From Antedon bifida (Eukaryota; Echinodermata; Crinoidea; Comatulida; Antedonidae), in assembly GCA_963402885.1 (NCBI GenBank), contig OY727094.1, positions 31,002,501-31,066,500 on the forward strand: DNA of 64,000 nucleotides, in the 5' to 3' direction. The notes beneath the pieces were generated by a model. It saw only the letters and a program-made list of their open reading frames with translations. It did not search any database and was not told where the DNA came from. The stretch's first letter is position 1; each line of letters opens with the position of its first letter. The position numbers and the translations under genes were made by a program. Positions 23,759-36,595 of the stretch are shown one piece after another.

Positions 23759-23843
23759 TTTATTGATTTACAGTACAGTACACATTTGGTAGACTTGAGA
23801 GATTTGGAAGTTGCATTGAATTCATTTGTAACTAAATCTTGAT

Positions 23844-26800
23844 ATGCTTCATCCTTCGAAAAAATATAAAATGCAACCAAAAGCATCGCTCACTTCATGC
23901 CGAGTTTGCGGAGACAGTGCTTCAGGAATACACTATGGGATAGCTTCATGTGAAGGATGTAAAGTAAGTGCACGGTGTTCTCTGTAGAAATCAAATCCGC
24001 ACAAACACCGGATTCCCAGTGCTGCATCTTCACATACTACACTCATTTATGCCTGTATCATGTAAGGTTAGGTTAAAGGTTAGGTTACTACTAAATACAT
24101 CTGAATGTGAAACACATATGATGTTGTATTACCAAATATTCCTATGATACTTTGGAAAAAGTTACAGTACCGAGAACCGGCTCAAATTAAACTAGGTACA
24201 GAATCCTAAGTGATATATTATTTTTAAATGTATTCCAATTTAAATACAAAAATGTCAAACATACATGTATAATTGTACTTGAGTATCAATTCAATTTACA
24301 AAATATATAGCCTTCGGTTGCTCTCCTTTAATAGACGCCTACAAGACAAGTTTTATTTTTATGTTTTATCTGACCCTTTTTTATACCAGTTGGAAGCAAT
24401 TTATTCTGGTAAATCTTGCTGGCAAATCCGATCCGACTGTTTTGATAGTAATATGAGAAATAAAAACTTATTTTAATATTAGAAAATTGTACAGAATTTA
24501 CACTGAAGTGTTTGTGAATATACTACAGTATTTAATAATCAATTCTATTTTCTTATAGGGCTTTTTTAGGCGATGCATCACTAACAAAACGTTGATCATA
24601 AAATGCCAAAAAGATGGCTTTTGTACTATTGAGAAGACCACAAGAGGGCGATGTGCATATTGTCGTTACCAGAAATGTCAAGCAGTTGGAATGTCAATTC
24701 ATTGTGAGTATATAATACTGATAACAGAAATTGTAACATTGATATAAAGTTTGCAGTACACCACGTATATTAGTTCTGAAAAGAACTGTTGATTCGATCA
24801 TTCTCACTCCTGAGGACGATCAAAGCATATTGACCGAAATGTCGAGAAACCAAAAGTTCTCTTCAGAACTAATATACATGGTGTACCGCAAACTTTATGT
24901 CAACATTTGATTTCGACATGCAAACCTTCAAACACTATATAATGCCACAAACGTTTTATTATTTTTTGTAATGATTTAACTAATAATGGTACAACAAACT
25001 ACTATTAAGAAAGCCAATTTTAATTATTTTTTAAAAAGTAATCTAGAGTCTCTTTCAAACAAACCTCCTTGGTTTCCTGAGACCCCATTTCAATATTTTT
25101 TTTAAACACTGTACATATCATTTTTTTTTCATTTATGATTTGATGAATAAACATAATTGTTTTAATCTGAAATCATTATGATGAAATTTAACTTACAAAT
25201 TATGTTCTTTTAGTTGTTAGAGTTGGAAGATACTCCAAAAAGCAGAAGCAGAAAAACTTAGAAGAGATGGAGAGTTTAAGCACACCAGCCAAGATAGAAG
25301 AGAGAAACCAGAAAGATAAAGAGCAATTTGAACTCATTCAAATAGTAGTTGCAGCCTACGATAAAACATGTTTCAAAAAGGATGTCTTTACTCAAGTAAG
25401 TCTTATATTACTTAATAGTAAAGAGTATTATTTGAATCCACATAGAGTACAGTACTGCCAAAATTTAATTGGGGCTATTGATTGATTGATTGATCACTTT
25501 ATTTCAGAATAAAAATTCCATATACAACAAACAATACAAAACGGAAAATCACACTAAAATAGGAGAGGTAGAGATATTGTAGTAAAGTATAATTATTTGC
25601 ATAATTCAGTTTTGAATTCCTCACAGTTTATGCTGAACAAATAATAACAAAATAAAGAATGATATTATATACAATTTACGTTGAAGCTGAAACTTGAAAC
25701 TACTATACATTTGCATTACAATAAAGATGCCATTTCCAAATTTAGGGTTGTTGGTAGGTTAGGTAGGTGCCGGTGTTACATTCTCTTTCCTTTGATTAAT
25801 CATTAATTTAATTTCAAGAATTGTTTTTGTTTGTAAATATTGTATATATGTATAGATTGATACAGTGCTTAAACATATATGTATATTTATGTGATGTGTT
25901 CAGCAACAGTTGTTAAAAAAAGTAGAGATTAAAAACAGTATGTCTGGCTGGCATAACATGTACAGTACACAGACATTGATCAACCACTTATTAATAGTGT
26001 GAAGGAACACAGATTTAATTTTACAATTAATTGGCGTTGAAGAACTAGTATATTTTTACTGTATGTTAGAGAATCGTTTCTATCATTCACTACCTATTAC
26101 TAACACGAAGAAACAGTTAAAAATAGCAGGAACACGATTTAGAAGAAAATACATTTCGAAAAGGAAGAAGCGAGGATTGGTGTAGGAAAAGCATGGAATC
26201 GTTAACGGTGAGATTGAAGAGAATCGGTAAGACGATAATCAATGAAATTATTGCAACACTACCAGGTTATATTGCCTGCAGTGCCAGTCATTAAAACTAG
26301 TAGCATTGACTGAGGAACTGCTGTTGCTGTGTGCAATGTAGTACCCTTAACTACTGATGGTTTATGTTTGCTCAAGAAACCAAAATTCAAGTTGTCCTGC
26401 ATGCAGTGTTTACTGGTTGTTAATTTGTTTTCCTTTGTTTCATTGCACGGTTTTGAATTAGTCAAAAAATAATTAATTCTTGTGATATTGATGATGGGTT
26501 GATGAAAGTTGGTGATGCTGGCAATTTGATAAGTTGAAAGTTTTGGTGATGACGGTGAATTGTCAATCTTGATGGTATTTGTGAATTTGGTGCTGGTGAT
26601 GATGTTGAAGTTAAAAATCTTAATTTGGCGATGGTGAATTTTGTGCTGGTGATGATTGTGAAGTTGACAATCTTGATGGCAGGTGAATTTGGTGTTGGTG
26701 ATGATGGTGAAGTTGACAATCTTGATGGTATTGGTGAATTTGATGCTGGTGATGATGGTAAAGTTGACAATCTGTATGGTATTGGTGAATTTGATGCTGG

Positions 26801-29800
26801 TGATGATGGTAAAGTTGACAATCTTGATGGTATTGGTGAATTTGATGCTGGTGATGATGATAAAGTTGACAATCTTGATAGTATTGGTGAATTTTATGCT
26901 GGTGATGATGGTAAAGTTGAAAATCTGGATGGTATTGGTGAATGTGATACTGGTGATGATGGTAAAGTTGAAAATCTGGATGGTATTGGTGAATGTGATA
27001 CTGGTGATGATGGTAAAGTTGACAATCTGTATGGTATTGGTGAATTTGGTGCTGGTGATGATGGTAAAGTTGACAATCTGTATGGTATGGTGAATTTGAT
27101 GCTGGTGATGATGGTAAAGTTGACAATCTTGATGGTATTGGTGAATTTGATGCTGGTGATGATGGTAAAGTTGACAATCTTGATGGTATTGGTGAATTTG
27201 ATGCTGGTGATGATGGTAGTTGACAATCTTGATAGTATTGGTGAATTTGATGCTGGTGATGATGGTAAAGTTGACAATCTTGATGGTATTGGTGAATTTG
27301 ATGCTGGTGATGATGGTAAAATTGACAATCTTGATAGTATTGGTGAATTTGATGCTGGTGATGATGGTAAAGTTGACAATCTTGATGGTATTGGTGAATT
27401 TGATGCTGGTGATGATGGTAAAATTGACAATCTTGATGGTATTGGTGAATTTGATGCTGGTGATGATGGTAAAATTGACAATCTTGATGGTATTGGTGAA
27501 TTTGATGCTGGTGATGATGGTAAAGTTTACAATCTGTATGGTATTGGTGAATTTGATGCTGGTGATGATGGTAAAGTTGAAAATCTTGATGGTATTGGTG
27601 AATTTGATGCTGGTGATGATGGTAACGTTGAAAACCTTGATGGTATTGGTGAATTTGATGCTGGTGATGATGGTAAAGTTGACAATCTTGATGGTATTGG
27701 TGAATTTGATGCTGGTGATGATGGTAAAGTTGACAATCTTGATAGTATTGGTGAATTTGATACTGGTGATGATGGTAAAGTTTACAATCTGTATGGTATT
27801 GGTGAATTTGATGCTGGTGATGATGGTAAAGTTGAAAATCTTGATGGTATTGGTGAATTTGATGCTGGTGATGATGGTAACGTTGAAAATCTTGATGGTA
27901 TTGGTGAATTTGATGCTGGTGATGATGGTAAAGTTGACAATCTTGATGGTATTGGTGAATTTGATGCTGGTGATGATGGTAAAGTTGACAATCTTGATGG
28001 TATTGGTGAATTTGATGCTGGTGATGATGGTAAAGTTGACAATCCTGATGGTATTGGTGAATTTGATACTGGTGATGATGGTAAAGTTGACAATCTTGAT
28101 GGTATTGGTGAATTTGATGCTGGTGATGATGGTAAAGTTGACAATCTTGATGGTATTGTTGAATTTGATGCTGGTGATGATGGTAAAGTTGACAATCTTG
28201 ATGGTATTGGTGAATTTGATGCTGATGATGATGACGAAGTTGATGATCTTGATGTTGGTGTGATTGGCAATTGATGATTGTGGTGAGGTTGCTGGTAGTG
28301 ATGGTGAAATGGATAATCACATTGGTAACTTTGATGCTGAGGTTGATGATCTTGAGATTTCTGGTGACAGATTTTGATGCTAGTGACATCGATAATAATG
28401 GAGATGATGAACATTATGCCATTTCATAGTATCGTTGAAACATTTTCTTTTGCATGATGTAAATTTTTTTTTAATGTGAAAGTCATGGATGAATCAAATA
28501 GAAGAATCAAAATTTCAATGAAGTCGTTTTTTGCGTGTTTTGGCAAAGAACAATGAACACTGAATCATAATGGAAGCCAAGGAAGTTTTCCATGATGGAC
28601 ACTATAGAGTTAATTGAAGAAAACCCAACAAACAACACCAGTTCTTTTATTGCATGTGTGAAAACTCCGAAATTTTTACAATCCGACTTTGACACTTTTT
28701 GATGATTCAATGTGGATGAAAAGTATGAATGAACAGGATTTCCAAACATTTCTGGTCTTTCTATTTTTTGTTTGCATCAAATCATTAAAAAGCAGTCAAG
28801 CGTGTCTCTCTCCAATTAAAAATCATTGTTTGTGATTAGTTATTAATCTTACAAGTTACAATTTTGTTTTTTAATTGATGAGAGCCTCTGGTTGAAAAGG
28901 TTTTTTATATAACAAAAATTGCCATATCTTATGTTTTAGATTAACTATGTAAGAAATTTGTTTATTCAATTTATTTATTTGTCTTCTTGTTCAGAACAAA
29001 TGGAACAAATCAACTTATAATTTGACAATTAGCAGTTTTGAGATGGATTTTGCATTCTTCGCAAATGCTGATAAAGATTCTTTACAACTTCATCACCTTT
29101 ACTGCCAGATCAATTCTGTGAAAACTTTCCTAACTGATGTTTTAACACCCTCAATCATCAATATTGTACAATTTAGCAAAAGTCTACCAGGTTTTTCATC
29201 TCTTTCCCAAGTAAGTACTTATACCTATTACATTAAGGTTACTATTTGGTATTTTCAATTGTATTAGTTATTACAACAAGGTGCAAGTCTAATTATAATG
29301 TTATAAGATAACTAGGTCATTATTAGGTGATCATTTAGAATAAAATGATCACCTATTGTTATTGTATCAAATCTTTATTGTTATTATTGTTTCTGGGCAC
29401 TATTTTGTGTAACAAATATCTAAAAAAGTTTAATGTCAATGATTACCAAAATTTCACAATGTCTTTCAAATACTTTAACTTAGTCCTAATAAGCTTTTCA
29501 GCGTGATCACTCATCCGTGACGTCATTTATACGCCATTTTGTGAAATCACATTATCAATCATATCTCCATAATTCATTATCACATATTAATGAAATTTAT
29601 TACACGTAAACTTCAGGTCAAGGGTAAAAATATTAGCAAGTAAAAACGCACGCGCACGTAGGGTCATGCGCGTAAAATCGCGCGTTCAAAATTTAAAAAG
29701 CTCAAAATTAAGTTTTAATCAATTTAGAGCATGAATTAGGCCATTTGCGTGTTTCAAAAAATTACTGCGCAAAAATGCGTTTTTGAGCGCGCGATTCTTA

Positions 29801-32800
29801 AAAAGCATAAAAATACGATTTTTTTGTAGAAATCGCATTCTACTCACCATCCTTAGTACATTCACCGAATTTGAGTTCGTTCCGACTTAAAATAACGCTA
29901 TACGAGCATGTTAAAAATGACAAAATGCGCACATTAATTTCACAAAAGTTCTGAAAATGGTGAAAAATATGTCTTTTTTAAAATGAAAATAACTCTTCAG
30001 AATGGACGATGACCCCTAAATTTTTTAACTTATTCGGGAAGCCATTGAGTTGTAGATATAAATGTATATACACATTAGACGTACAAAATGGTATTACGTC
30101 ATCACATGGCCACTTGAATTTAAAAATTAGGTTTTTTTCTCTTTTGTCATAGATTATCACATTCAACTGAGCGCATCTCGGTTATTTTGCGCCCGATTTT
30201 CGCTCAATTTTTTGTATATGATTGCTCATTTAATTATCTTTCTTATGAGTTGTCAACATTTTCATTTTGATGACGTCATCACGCGTAAAACCTTGAATAA
30301 CGTAGGTCGTGTAATTTCACCTACACCATACATTTGAATATCTTACAGCTCTTCCGAATTAAATGTGACCTTGATGATTATAATTTACTATGAAAGCTGA
30401 TGAAATGTAGATTTGAATTCACATTCATACGGATGTTGTGATGTTATCATATGGCTAGTTGAAGTTAAAACGTTGTTTTTAAATTTCTTTAGTCGAAGTT
30501 ATACAAATTTCAAAGAGCGCGCATTGCGCTTCTACGTGTCAAATTCTCTTCCAATCCTTATATTTATTTGCTCAATTAATTATCTTTCGAAATTGTCATC
30601 TTCAAGTTTATTTTGATAATTCCATCATACCAAAAAATTAGAACATGATGTGTGTCCCGTAATTTCACCTATGCTACACTGTATATAGATATACAGTATA
30701 TACTGTACATATGGCATATAGACACAACTCAGCACTATAAGCGTATATAATAGGATGGCATACATCAACATTTTCCGATCGTATGTTAACGTACGTGCAT
30801 GTTTAAAAAAAAATAATTTCAGTAAAATGATCACCTATAATTCGTCAAAGTGACGAATTAAATTCTAGTTTTATATATTAATATTCTACCATATAGTATA
30901 TTTGACATAAATAATTCAGTTAGTAAGTTGTAGGAAGATTATGGAAGAACAATGGAATTCTAGCATTCATTCTGCTGTGGGTGAATGAAAGCAATACCAT
31001 GGAATATCTAAAATAAATCTGAAGCTGAAATATATCATATTTTTTCATCTTTCTATAAAGTAAGGTTTAATAAATAATGGCAAATAAATCTAATTCAAAA
31101 ATGGAAATAAGACTTTATAAACTTAAAATATGATTCAAAATTTACTTTAAACATCTGGTGTAATTAGGATTTTATTAGTTGCATTTATTGCTAGATTTTT
31201 CAAATGAAAATTAACAATAGAAGTAAAGAATATGTGTGTAGTTAGAAAATAGAATATCCGTCTGAGTTGAGAAGAGCCGAACTAGGGTAAGTTTTGATGA
31301 ATCAAGAGAAGGAAGAAACAAATGACATGAATGCTGAACTTTTAACCTGTTACTTCATCCAGTATAATTCTATTTTTTATGATGTAAGTAAAACTTTTTG
31401 TACATTTCTATTTTTATCAAACCAAGTAAACCACAGACCATAACAATTTTGATGTTTATTCTACAAACATTATTTTCAAAAGTGATAAAACATGACAAAA
31501 GTATTCACTATTCAACTGAAGTCACTTTCAACCAGACAGTTTTCTTTTAAATTCTTTTAAAATACCAAGAGACCTGAGTGGGTGAGAGGAGACTTATTTG
31601 TTGTACATCCAGAGATCCCTTTTAGGTTGAGAAAAGTGTTCCTACATGTTTTTAAACCCTCTTTCCAAACATCTTAGAAGTGTCATAGTGTTGTGGTGGT
31701 GCCATGGGATTTACTTTTACAGCTATCACTCAGCAGCCTTTCTTCCTTCTTATTTACATCCCCACCCCATAGTCTATATTAATGTTGCCTTTGCTAATGC
31801 GCCATTTATAATTGCGATTTGTAAAATGATACAAAAAATAATCTACACTTCATATTATTTTCTAATGAGATTATAGTATTAAAAACTGCTGTTGTCAAGC
31901 TAATTATGCAGGCCTATGGCTTTACATAGGGTAATATTTGTGGAATAAATGTTGAAAATGACAAGATCAGTAGTTTAATATGGTTTTATAAGATTTGAAA
32001 AAGGGTTTTGAAATTTACTTGAATGGTAGCAGGAAATTATTACAATGGCGCTGACATTGTGTGTAGGCACTGTGGGATACAATAACATCTGTTTAGGCTC
32101 TGATTTAATAAATAAATAAATAAATTATTAATGTTTTCAGAATAAATTAAACAATGAGTGAGACACAATCTCCGGAAGTTTTCCAGGCGACTACGGATAA
32201 AAAAAACTTTGTTTCTTCATGTATTCTTACCGAAACAACTACAGGAATTACTTTCAATGGAACCTTATATTGCCATGGCCCCTTATACCCTTTTCACATC
32301 TGCAAAAAGTAGGACTGAGAATACATTATGCAATGTGTAAAGGGTATTGGAAGAATTTTTTTTTTAATTCGTTCTCTTGACTGCCAACATTTATTTCTCT
32401 TTAAATTTTAGGAAGACCAGATGACCCTGTTAAAAGGAAGTTTCTTTGAGATCTGGATGATGCGTGCAAGTGGTTATATCTATATTGAAGATAGAAGTAT
32501 TTCTTTTGGATGTCAGCAGATGTTCTCCCTTTCACAGCTTTCTTATCTTGGGTACTCTGATGGTTTGTGGGATCATGTGAACATTTTTGTGTCCTGCTTT
32601 AACAACTTAAAACTAGTCAAGAATGAAGTGGCACTGTTGATGGCTATCGTCTTACTCAGTCCAGGTTTGTTATGAATACACAGAAACCCTCATGGAGACA
32701 TGCTAATTTAGAGCACACCTTCCCATGATACAAATGAGGAGATATGCATTTTTTAACACTATGTCTAATCCATGGTCAGTTTGCCTTTTTAAAAGCAAAC

Positions 32801-33207
32801 TGTGTTGGCTCCCAACAGTGTCTCTTAGAATTTGCAGCATAATATGACATTAACTCTCAGTGAAAACCACTTTCAAACATCTCTGATAGACATAATATTA
32901 TCAACAATTACAACATCACTTATCTTATAAAATATATTTTGATATTTACATTATTTCAGATCGAAATGGTCTAAGTGACGTCGAAAAGATTGAAGCGCTA
33001 CAGGCAAGGTACCTTGAATGCTTAATGCGAGAGGTGACCAGACGTGACTGGAAAAATCGACAGCTCCTCGCAAAGGTTCTAATGCAAGTAACTAACTTGA
33101 GGACGCTGTCCACCTTGTTCAATCGAAGCACCAGACAGTTCCGCTTGGAAAGGGCTAGCGTTGATATACCGGAATTGATGGCTGAAATTCTAGACTATGA
33201 TTGTTGA
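23844..33207 (+). CDS. Nuclear receptor, NR1-like, 6 coding exons
   Basis: Exons 23844-23963, 24559-24703, 25214-25395, 28995-29210, 32412-32664, 32960-33207 (TGA), giving 387 residues. The DNA-binding domain starts almost at once. Zinc finger 1 (Cys 19, 22, 36, 39) has P-box CEGCKGFFRR, and finger 2 (C-x5-C-x9-C-x2-C) follows. Then comes [20 protein letters not shown], like the PPAR/Rev-erb C-terminal extension. The ligand-binding domain contains [23 protein letters not shown] and a terminal AF-2-like ELMAEILDY (377-385). The A/B domain is only about 18 residues. Intron 1 falls at CEGCK|GFFRR. An in-frame TAA at 23829 supports the start at 23844. It is a ligand-type transcription factor by family; I cannot place it in a named NR1 group, and ligand and targets are unknown. 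Confidence 0.88.
24737..24906. mobile_element. Foldback element with hammerhead-like core
   Basis: Arms of about 50 bp (ATAAAGTTTGC.GTACACCA, TATATTAGTTCTGA) are inverted around a unique centre that contains CTGAGGA, a weak hairpin and GAAATGTC. It lies in receptor intron 2. Confidence 0.65.
26552..28262. repeat. 51-bp minisatellite (about 33 units) in receptor intron 3
   Basis: The unit begins GGTATTGGTGAATTTGATGC and ends GACAATCTTGAT. Being 17 codons long with no stop in five of six frames, it creates frames of 549 codons (+) and 589 codons (-). Unit differences are mostly replacements in any frame, and indels occur (1 nt lost near 27086, 2 nt near 27212), so I read it as non-coding. No splice sites fuse it to the flanking receptor exons. 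Confidence 0.9.
29324..30870 (-). mobile_element. Palindrome-ended element A, second copy
   Basis: Uninterrupted copy in reverse orientation. Its 5' palindrome is at 30839-30859 and its 3' hairpin at 29324-29355. Length about 1.55 kb. It serves as the reference that shows element A at 2477 has been split by B. Receptor intron 4. Confidence 0.75.
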
Positions 33208-35153
33208 TGACACATTTTGTAATGTTTTTTTCGCTGTGTGTATATAGAATAATATTATAGTAAGATTGCCTGTGACATGTCAAATCATTGTGGAAATTGG
33301 AACATGACATATGATACATTTTTAGAGTAAAACTATATAATACAACTATCACCCAACTTGTTCCTCGATGTGTTCCATCTCGTCGCCTTTGCTCATCTGA
33401 CAAATCGTTGCTATCTGTTTCCGGACTAAGACTTATGGAGGACACTCGTTTTCTTTTGTTGATTCCTCTCTTTGAAACAAACTTCCACCTTTTATCAAAC
33501 TTTCACCGACTTTTGACTCATTTAAAATTAATTTTAAAACTCATTTATGTAGAAACTTTCGGGATACAATGCATCTTTTTGGAATTGATGGTATAAATGT
33601 TTGATTATTATTATTACAAAGTTGTTAACAACTGATTCATTATTAAAGATTGCTGTTAATACTTTAAATGTATTCACAATGTGTTTGTGTGTAAAATTAT
33701 ATGTTATAGAATATTTGGTAATCCTGTCTTTGTCCTGTATGTATGTATGTTTATGTGAATGAGGAAAAACAATCATTGCTAGTTTTCTTTCAAAATTTTG
33801 CACTCCATATATTGTCAGAGGTATCAATGCAAATAATTGTGATGCTTCAGTTGCAACAGCCAATCAGAAAGCAGTAACTTGTCAGTTTTTTTTTAGAAAT
33901 GTTTAACATGCTCATATTTATTCTTATGCTACATACAATGTTATGAGGCCAAAATCAGAGTGAAATCCTAGAAAAAGTCAACAAAACATTTGATTTTATT
34001 TGTTAAATTTAAAATAATTTTTAGTACCGGTACATAATTATTTAAAAATAAACTTTATTTATTTATTTCTGTATGCATTTCAAAAATTTGTCAATAAAGT
34101 ATAACAAAAATAGATGCGAAAATGTTTTTGAACAAAAACTATAAAATTATTTTTTGTGAAGTGTTTAAAGATGTATTGTAAAAAAATGAAGATTAATTAA
34201 ATCAGACTTTGAATATGTTATTTTGTAGTTTTAATAAATTAAAAAAAAAAATAAAAACAATTAATGTTTCACTTAGAAAAAGACAAATAAATGGTTAAAT
34301 TCAACCAAAAACCCATTGGCTAGAAGCCAATTTGACTATTTTTTGCTTAAAATTACAGTTTTTTTCAGGTAAATACATTTTTTTCAATTCAATTTTGGGT
34401 CAAAAGTGGATAATTATTATGGAAAATTAAAATGACATATTCAACAACAAAAAATGAATAAAGAATTTTTTTTTGCAGGGGGGACAATACACCTTTAAAG
34501 AATAACCACAAAATATGATTCATTCATGATAATTTATTATGTATAGGCCTATGTCATTACACACATGCAATTGCAATTTAATTTTGTTACCACATGCTGT
34601 TCAGTATTCAGCTCTATTGCATGGTGACAGTTCTATTTAATGGTTATGTTACACAGCAGTTTTGTAAAAAAATGTTAGAATTATGTGAAGCCAACAGACC
34701 TGAAAAATCATATGTTGTGTTAGATCATGTGACAAATTAAATTGGAATGGTACAATATAAAATGGAGTATTTGACAAATTGGGCATTAATTGCTAAAACC
34801 GTTTGTAAAATTATTTGTTTGTTTTCATTTCATAACTAGAATCCCCTTATAATTCAGACTACTGTTTTTAAACCATAGAATATGTGTACCATATTTATTC
34901 GAATAAACGCCTCCCTTGAATTAATAATATTAATTGTGTTGTATTTTTCATATTTAGGGAAAATTAATTTGATTATACATGTTACCATATTACACCCAAC
35001 AATTAAACACCTCCCTCAAATAAACGACCCTCTATAAAGCCTCCTGAATAATGGCGGTTATTTGATTAAATACAATAATGTTTAACATTCTAAATAGCAT
35101 TCAATGTTGTATCATGTAAAGAATATATTTCCTCCAAGATTTTAAAAAACAAG

Positions 35154-35203
<50 letters not shown>

Positions 35204-35292
35204 TGTTTATGTAATATAATTCATGTTTAAATCATATTTTAATCTGTTGTGCTATTTTCATCCTAAAATCTTTGAAAAACATACAATGGTAC

Positions 35293-35561
35293 TACCGTAT
35301 ATCCTCGGGTATTATCCCACTTCATGTCTGATCCCACCCCCTACTTTATGTCTGGCTTCACAAACAGGCATATCCTCGGGTAGTCCCAGTATTGAATTTT
35401 AGTCTGGATGTAGGACTCTCTTTAGTCAGTTCAGATGAAATGCTTACCAATCTTTTTTTTTTCCTGAACCAAAGTTTCCCCGGGTATAGTCCCACCCAAC
35501 AAATGTCGGCCCAATTTTGTGTTCTAGGGAGGTGGGATTATACCAGAGGATATATGGTATA
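35293..35561. mobile_element. Foldback element, ATATCCTCGGGTA ends
   Basis: Left TACCGTATATCCTCGGGTAT is mirrored by ATACCAGAGGATATATGGTA on the right (inverted, imperfect). Internal repeats of CCTCGGGTA and CCCGGGTATAGTCCCACC. About 270 bp. Confidence 0.6.
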
Positions 35562-35796
35562 CAATTTAGATGTGATAAATTAGAAATACCAAAAAAAATT
35601 GATATGTAAAATATTTTATAAATAGTTTGTGATCATTATAATGATTTTTGTTGACAGTGCAATATTATTATTTAAATGAATATTTGGTATATTTGATATT
35701 ACATTTGTGATTTCTTAAAAAAAATGTTTTTATCAAGATTTATTATGGTACAATTTTAAGGTTGTTGATGGGCAGTAAATATTTTATTTTAAAATC

Positions 35797-35930
35797 TGTC
35801 TAAATTATCAAACTAGTTTGACAAAAAAAGTGTGATGTGCCCAAATATGGTAGTGATATGACATCATCATGTCCATATATGGGCACATCATATTTTTTTG
35901 TCAAACTAGTTTGATAGTGTAGACAGAGAT
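35797..35930. mobile_element. AAGCTCTGTC foldback MITE, near-symmetric copy
   Basis: TATCAAACTAGTTTGACAAA on the left and TTTGTCAAACTAGTTTGATA on the right flank GTGATGTGCCCAAATATGG and its mirror. The best preserved copy of the arms in the window. Confidence 0.8.
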
Positions 35931-36419
35931 TAACTGTGGCTTATTTATATGCATGATGCATGCTTGTATTTAAAATATTTACATAGCAAAATACTTTTGC
36001 TGCTAGTAGATTCTATTATTTTTATTCTAAAATAGTTAAAATATAACAACTAAATGTTGTATTCTCCAACAAAAATAGTTTAAAGATTATTTATTTTGTT
36101 ATAACCTAATAGTCTTCATTCTGTTGCATTAATATTGATAAGATGTGCCCAAAAGTTTTGTTAGGCCAATTGTTAATTTAGTTACACAGTTTACATAAAT
36201 AAATGTATAATCTTACTGTAATGTTTATATTCTCCTTATTTTAGTAAAGAAGAAAATACTATATTTTTTGTTTATGATTTGTTTAGTTTGTTAAAATCAA
36301 CATAGTGTTGAATCTATTTTCTGTAACTAAGATTTTATTACATATGTGTACATATTCTTTCTTTCGATTGATTATTCCAATAATAAATGTGTGTTTAACT
36401 TGTTTTACATTTTTTGTAG

Positions 36420-36595
36420 CTCTGCTTTTTAATAGACCAAGGCATGCAAAGTTGTTGAATTAGTAGGTAAAAAAGTTTGTGAGTAGTACGTCGTTGGTGG
36501 CAGTGTTTGATTTCGTCAGAAATTCAATTCATTCATCATCAATGTGCGTATTCGAAGAATTTTCTAGTAAAGTTATTAAAAAGTACTAAAGTAAA
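36420..36595 (+). promoter_or_regulatory. CHCHD2 5' UTR and core promoter region
   Basis: The 175 bp before the ATG contain several CG dinucleotides (ACGTCGTT, TTTCGTC, GCGTATTCG), unlike the surrounding AT-rich spacer. No TATA box stands out. Exact start site unknown. Confidence 0.35.

Larger units (their letters stand above)
33208..36419. other. Receptor 3' UTR and spacer
   Basis: A candidate poly(A) signal AATAAA is at 34093-34098. The rest is AT-rich, with an (AAT)n tract at about 35158-35203 and two foldback elements annotated separately. No further exon recognised. Confidence 0.5.

Noticed and set aside
26620-28389. 589-codon minus-strand and 549-codon plus-strand frames as genes
   Set aside because: They only read the 51-bp minisatellite in different frames; units vary without codon bias and there is no start, splice or domain evidence.
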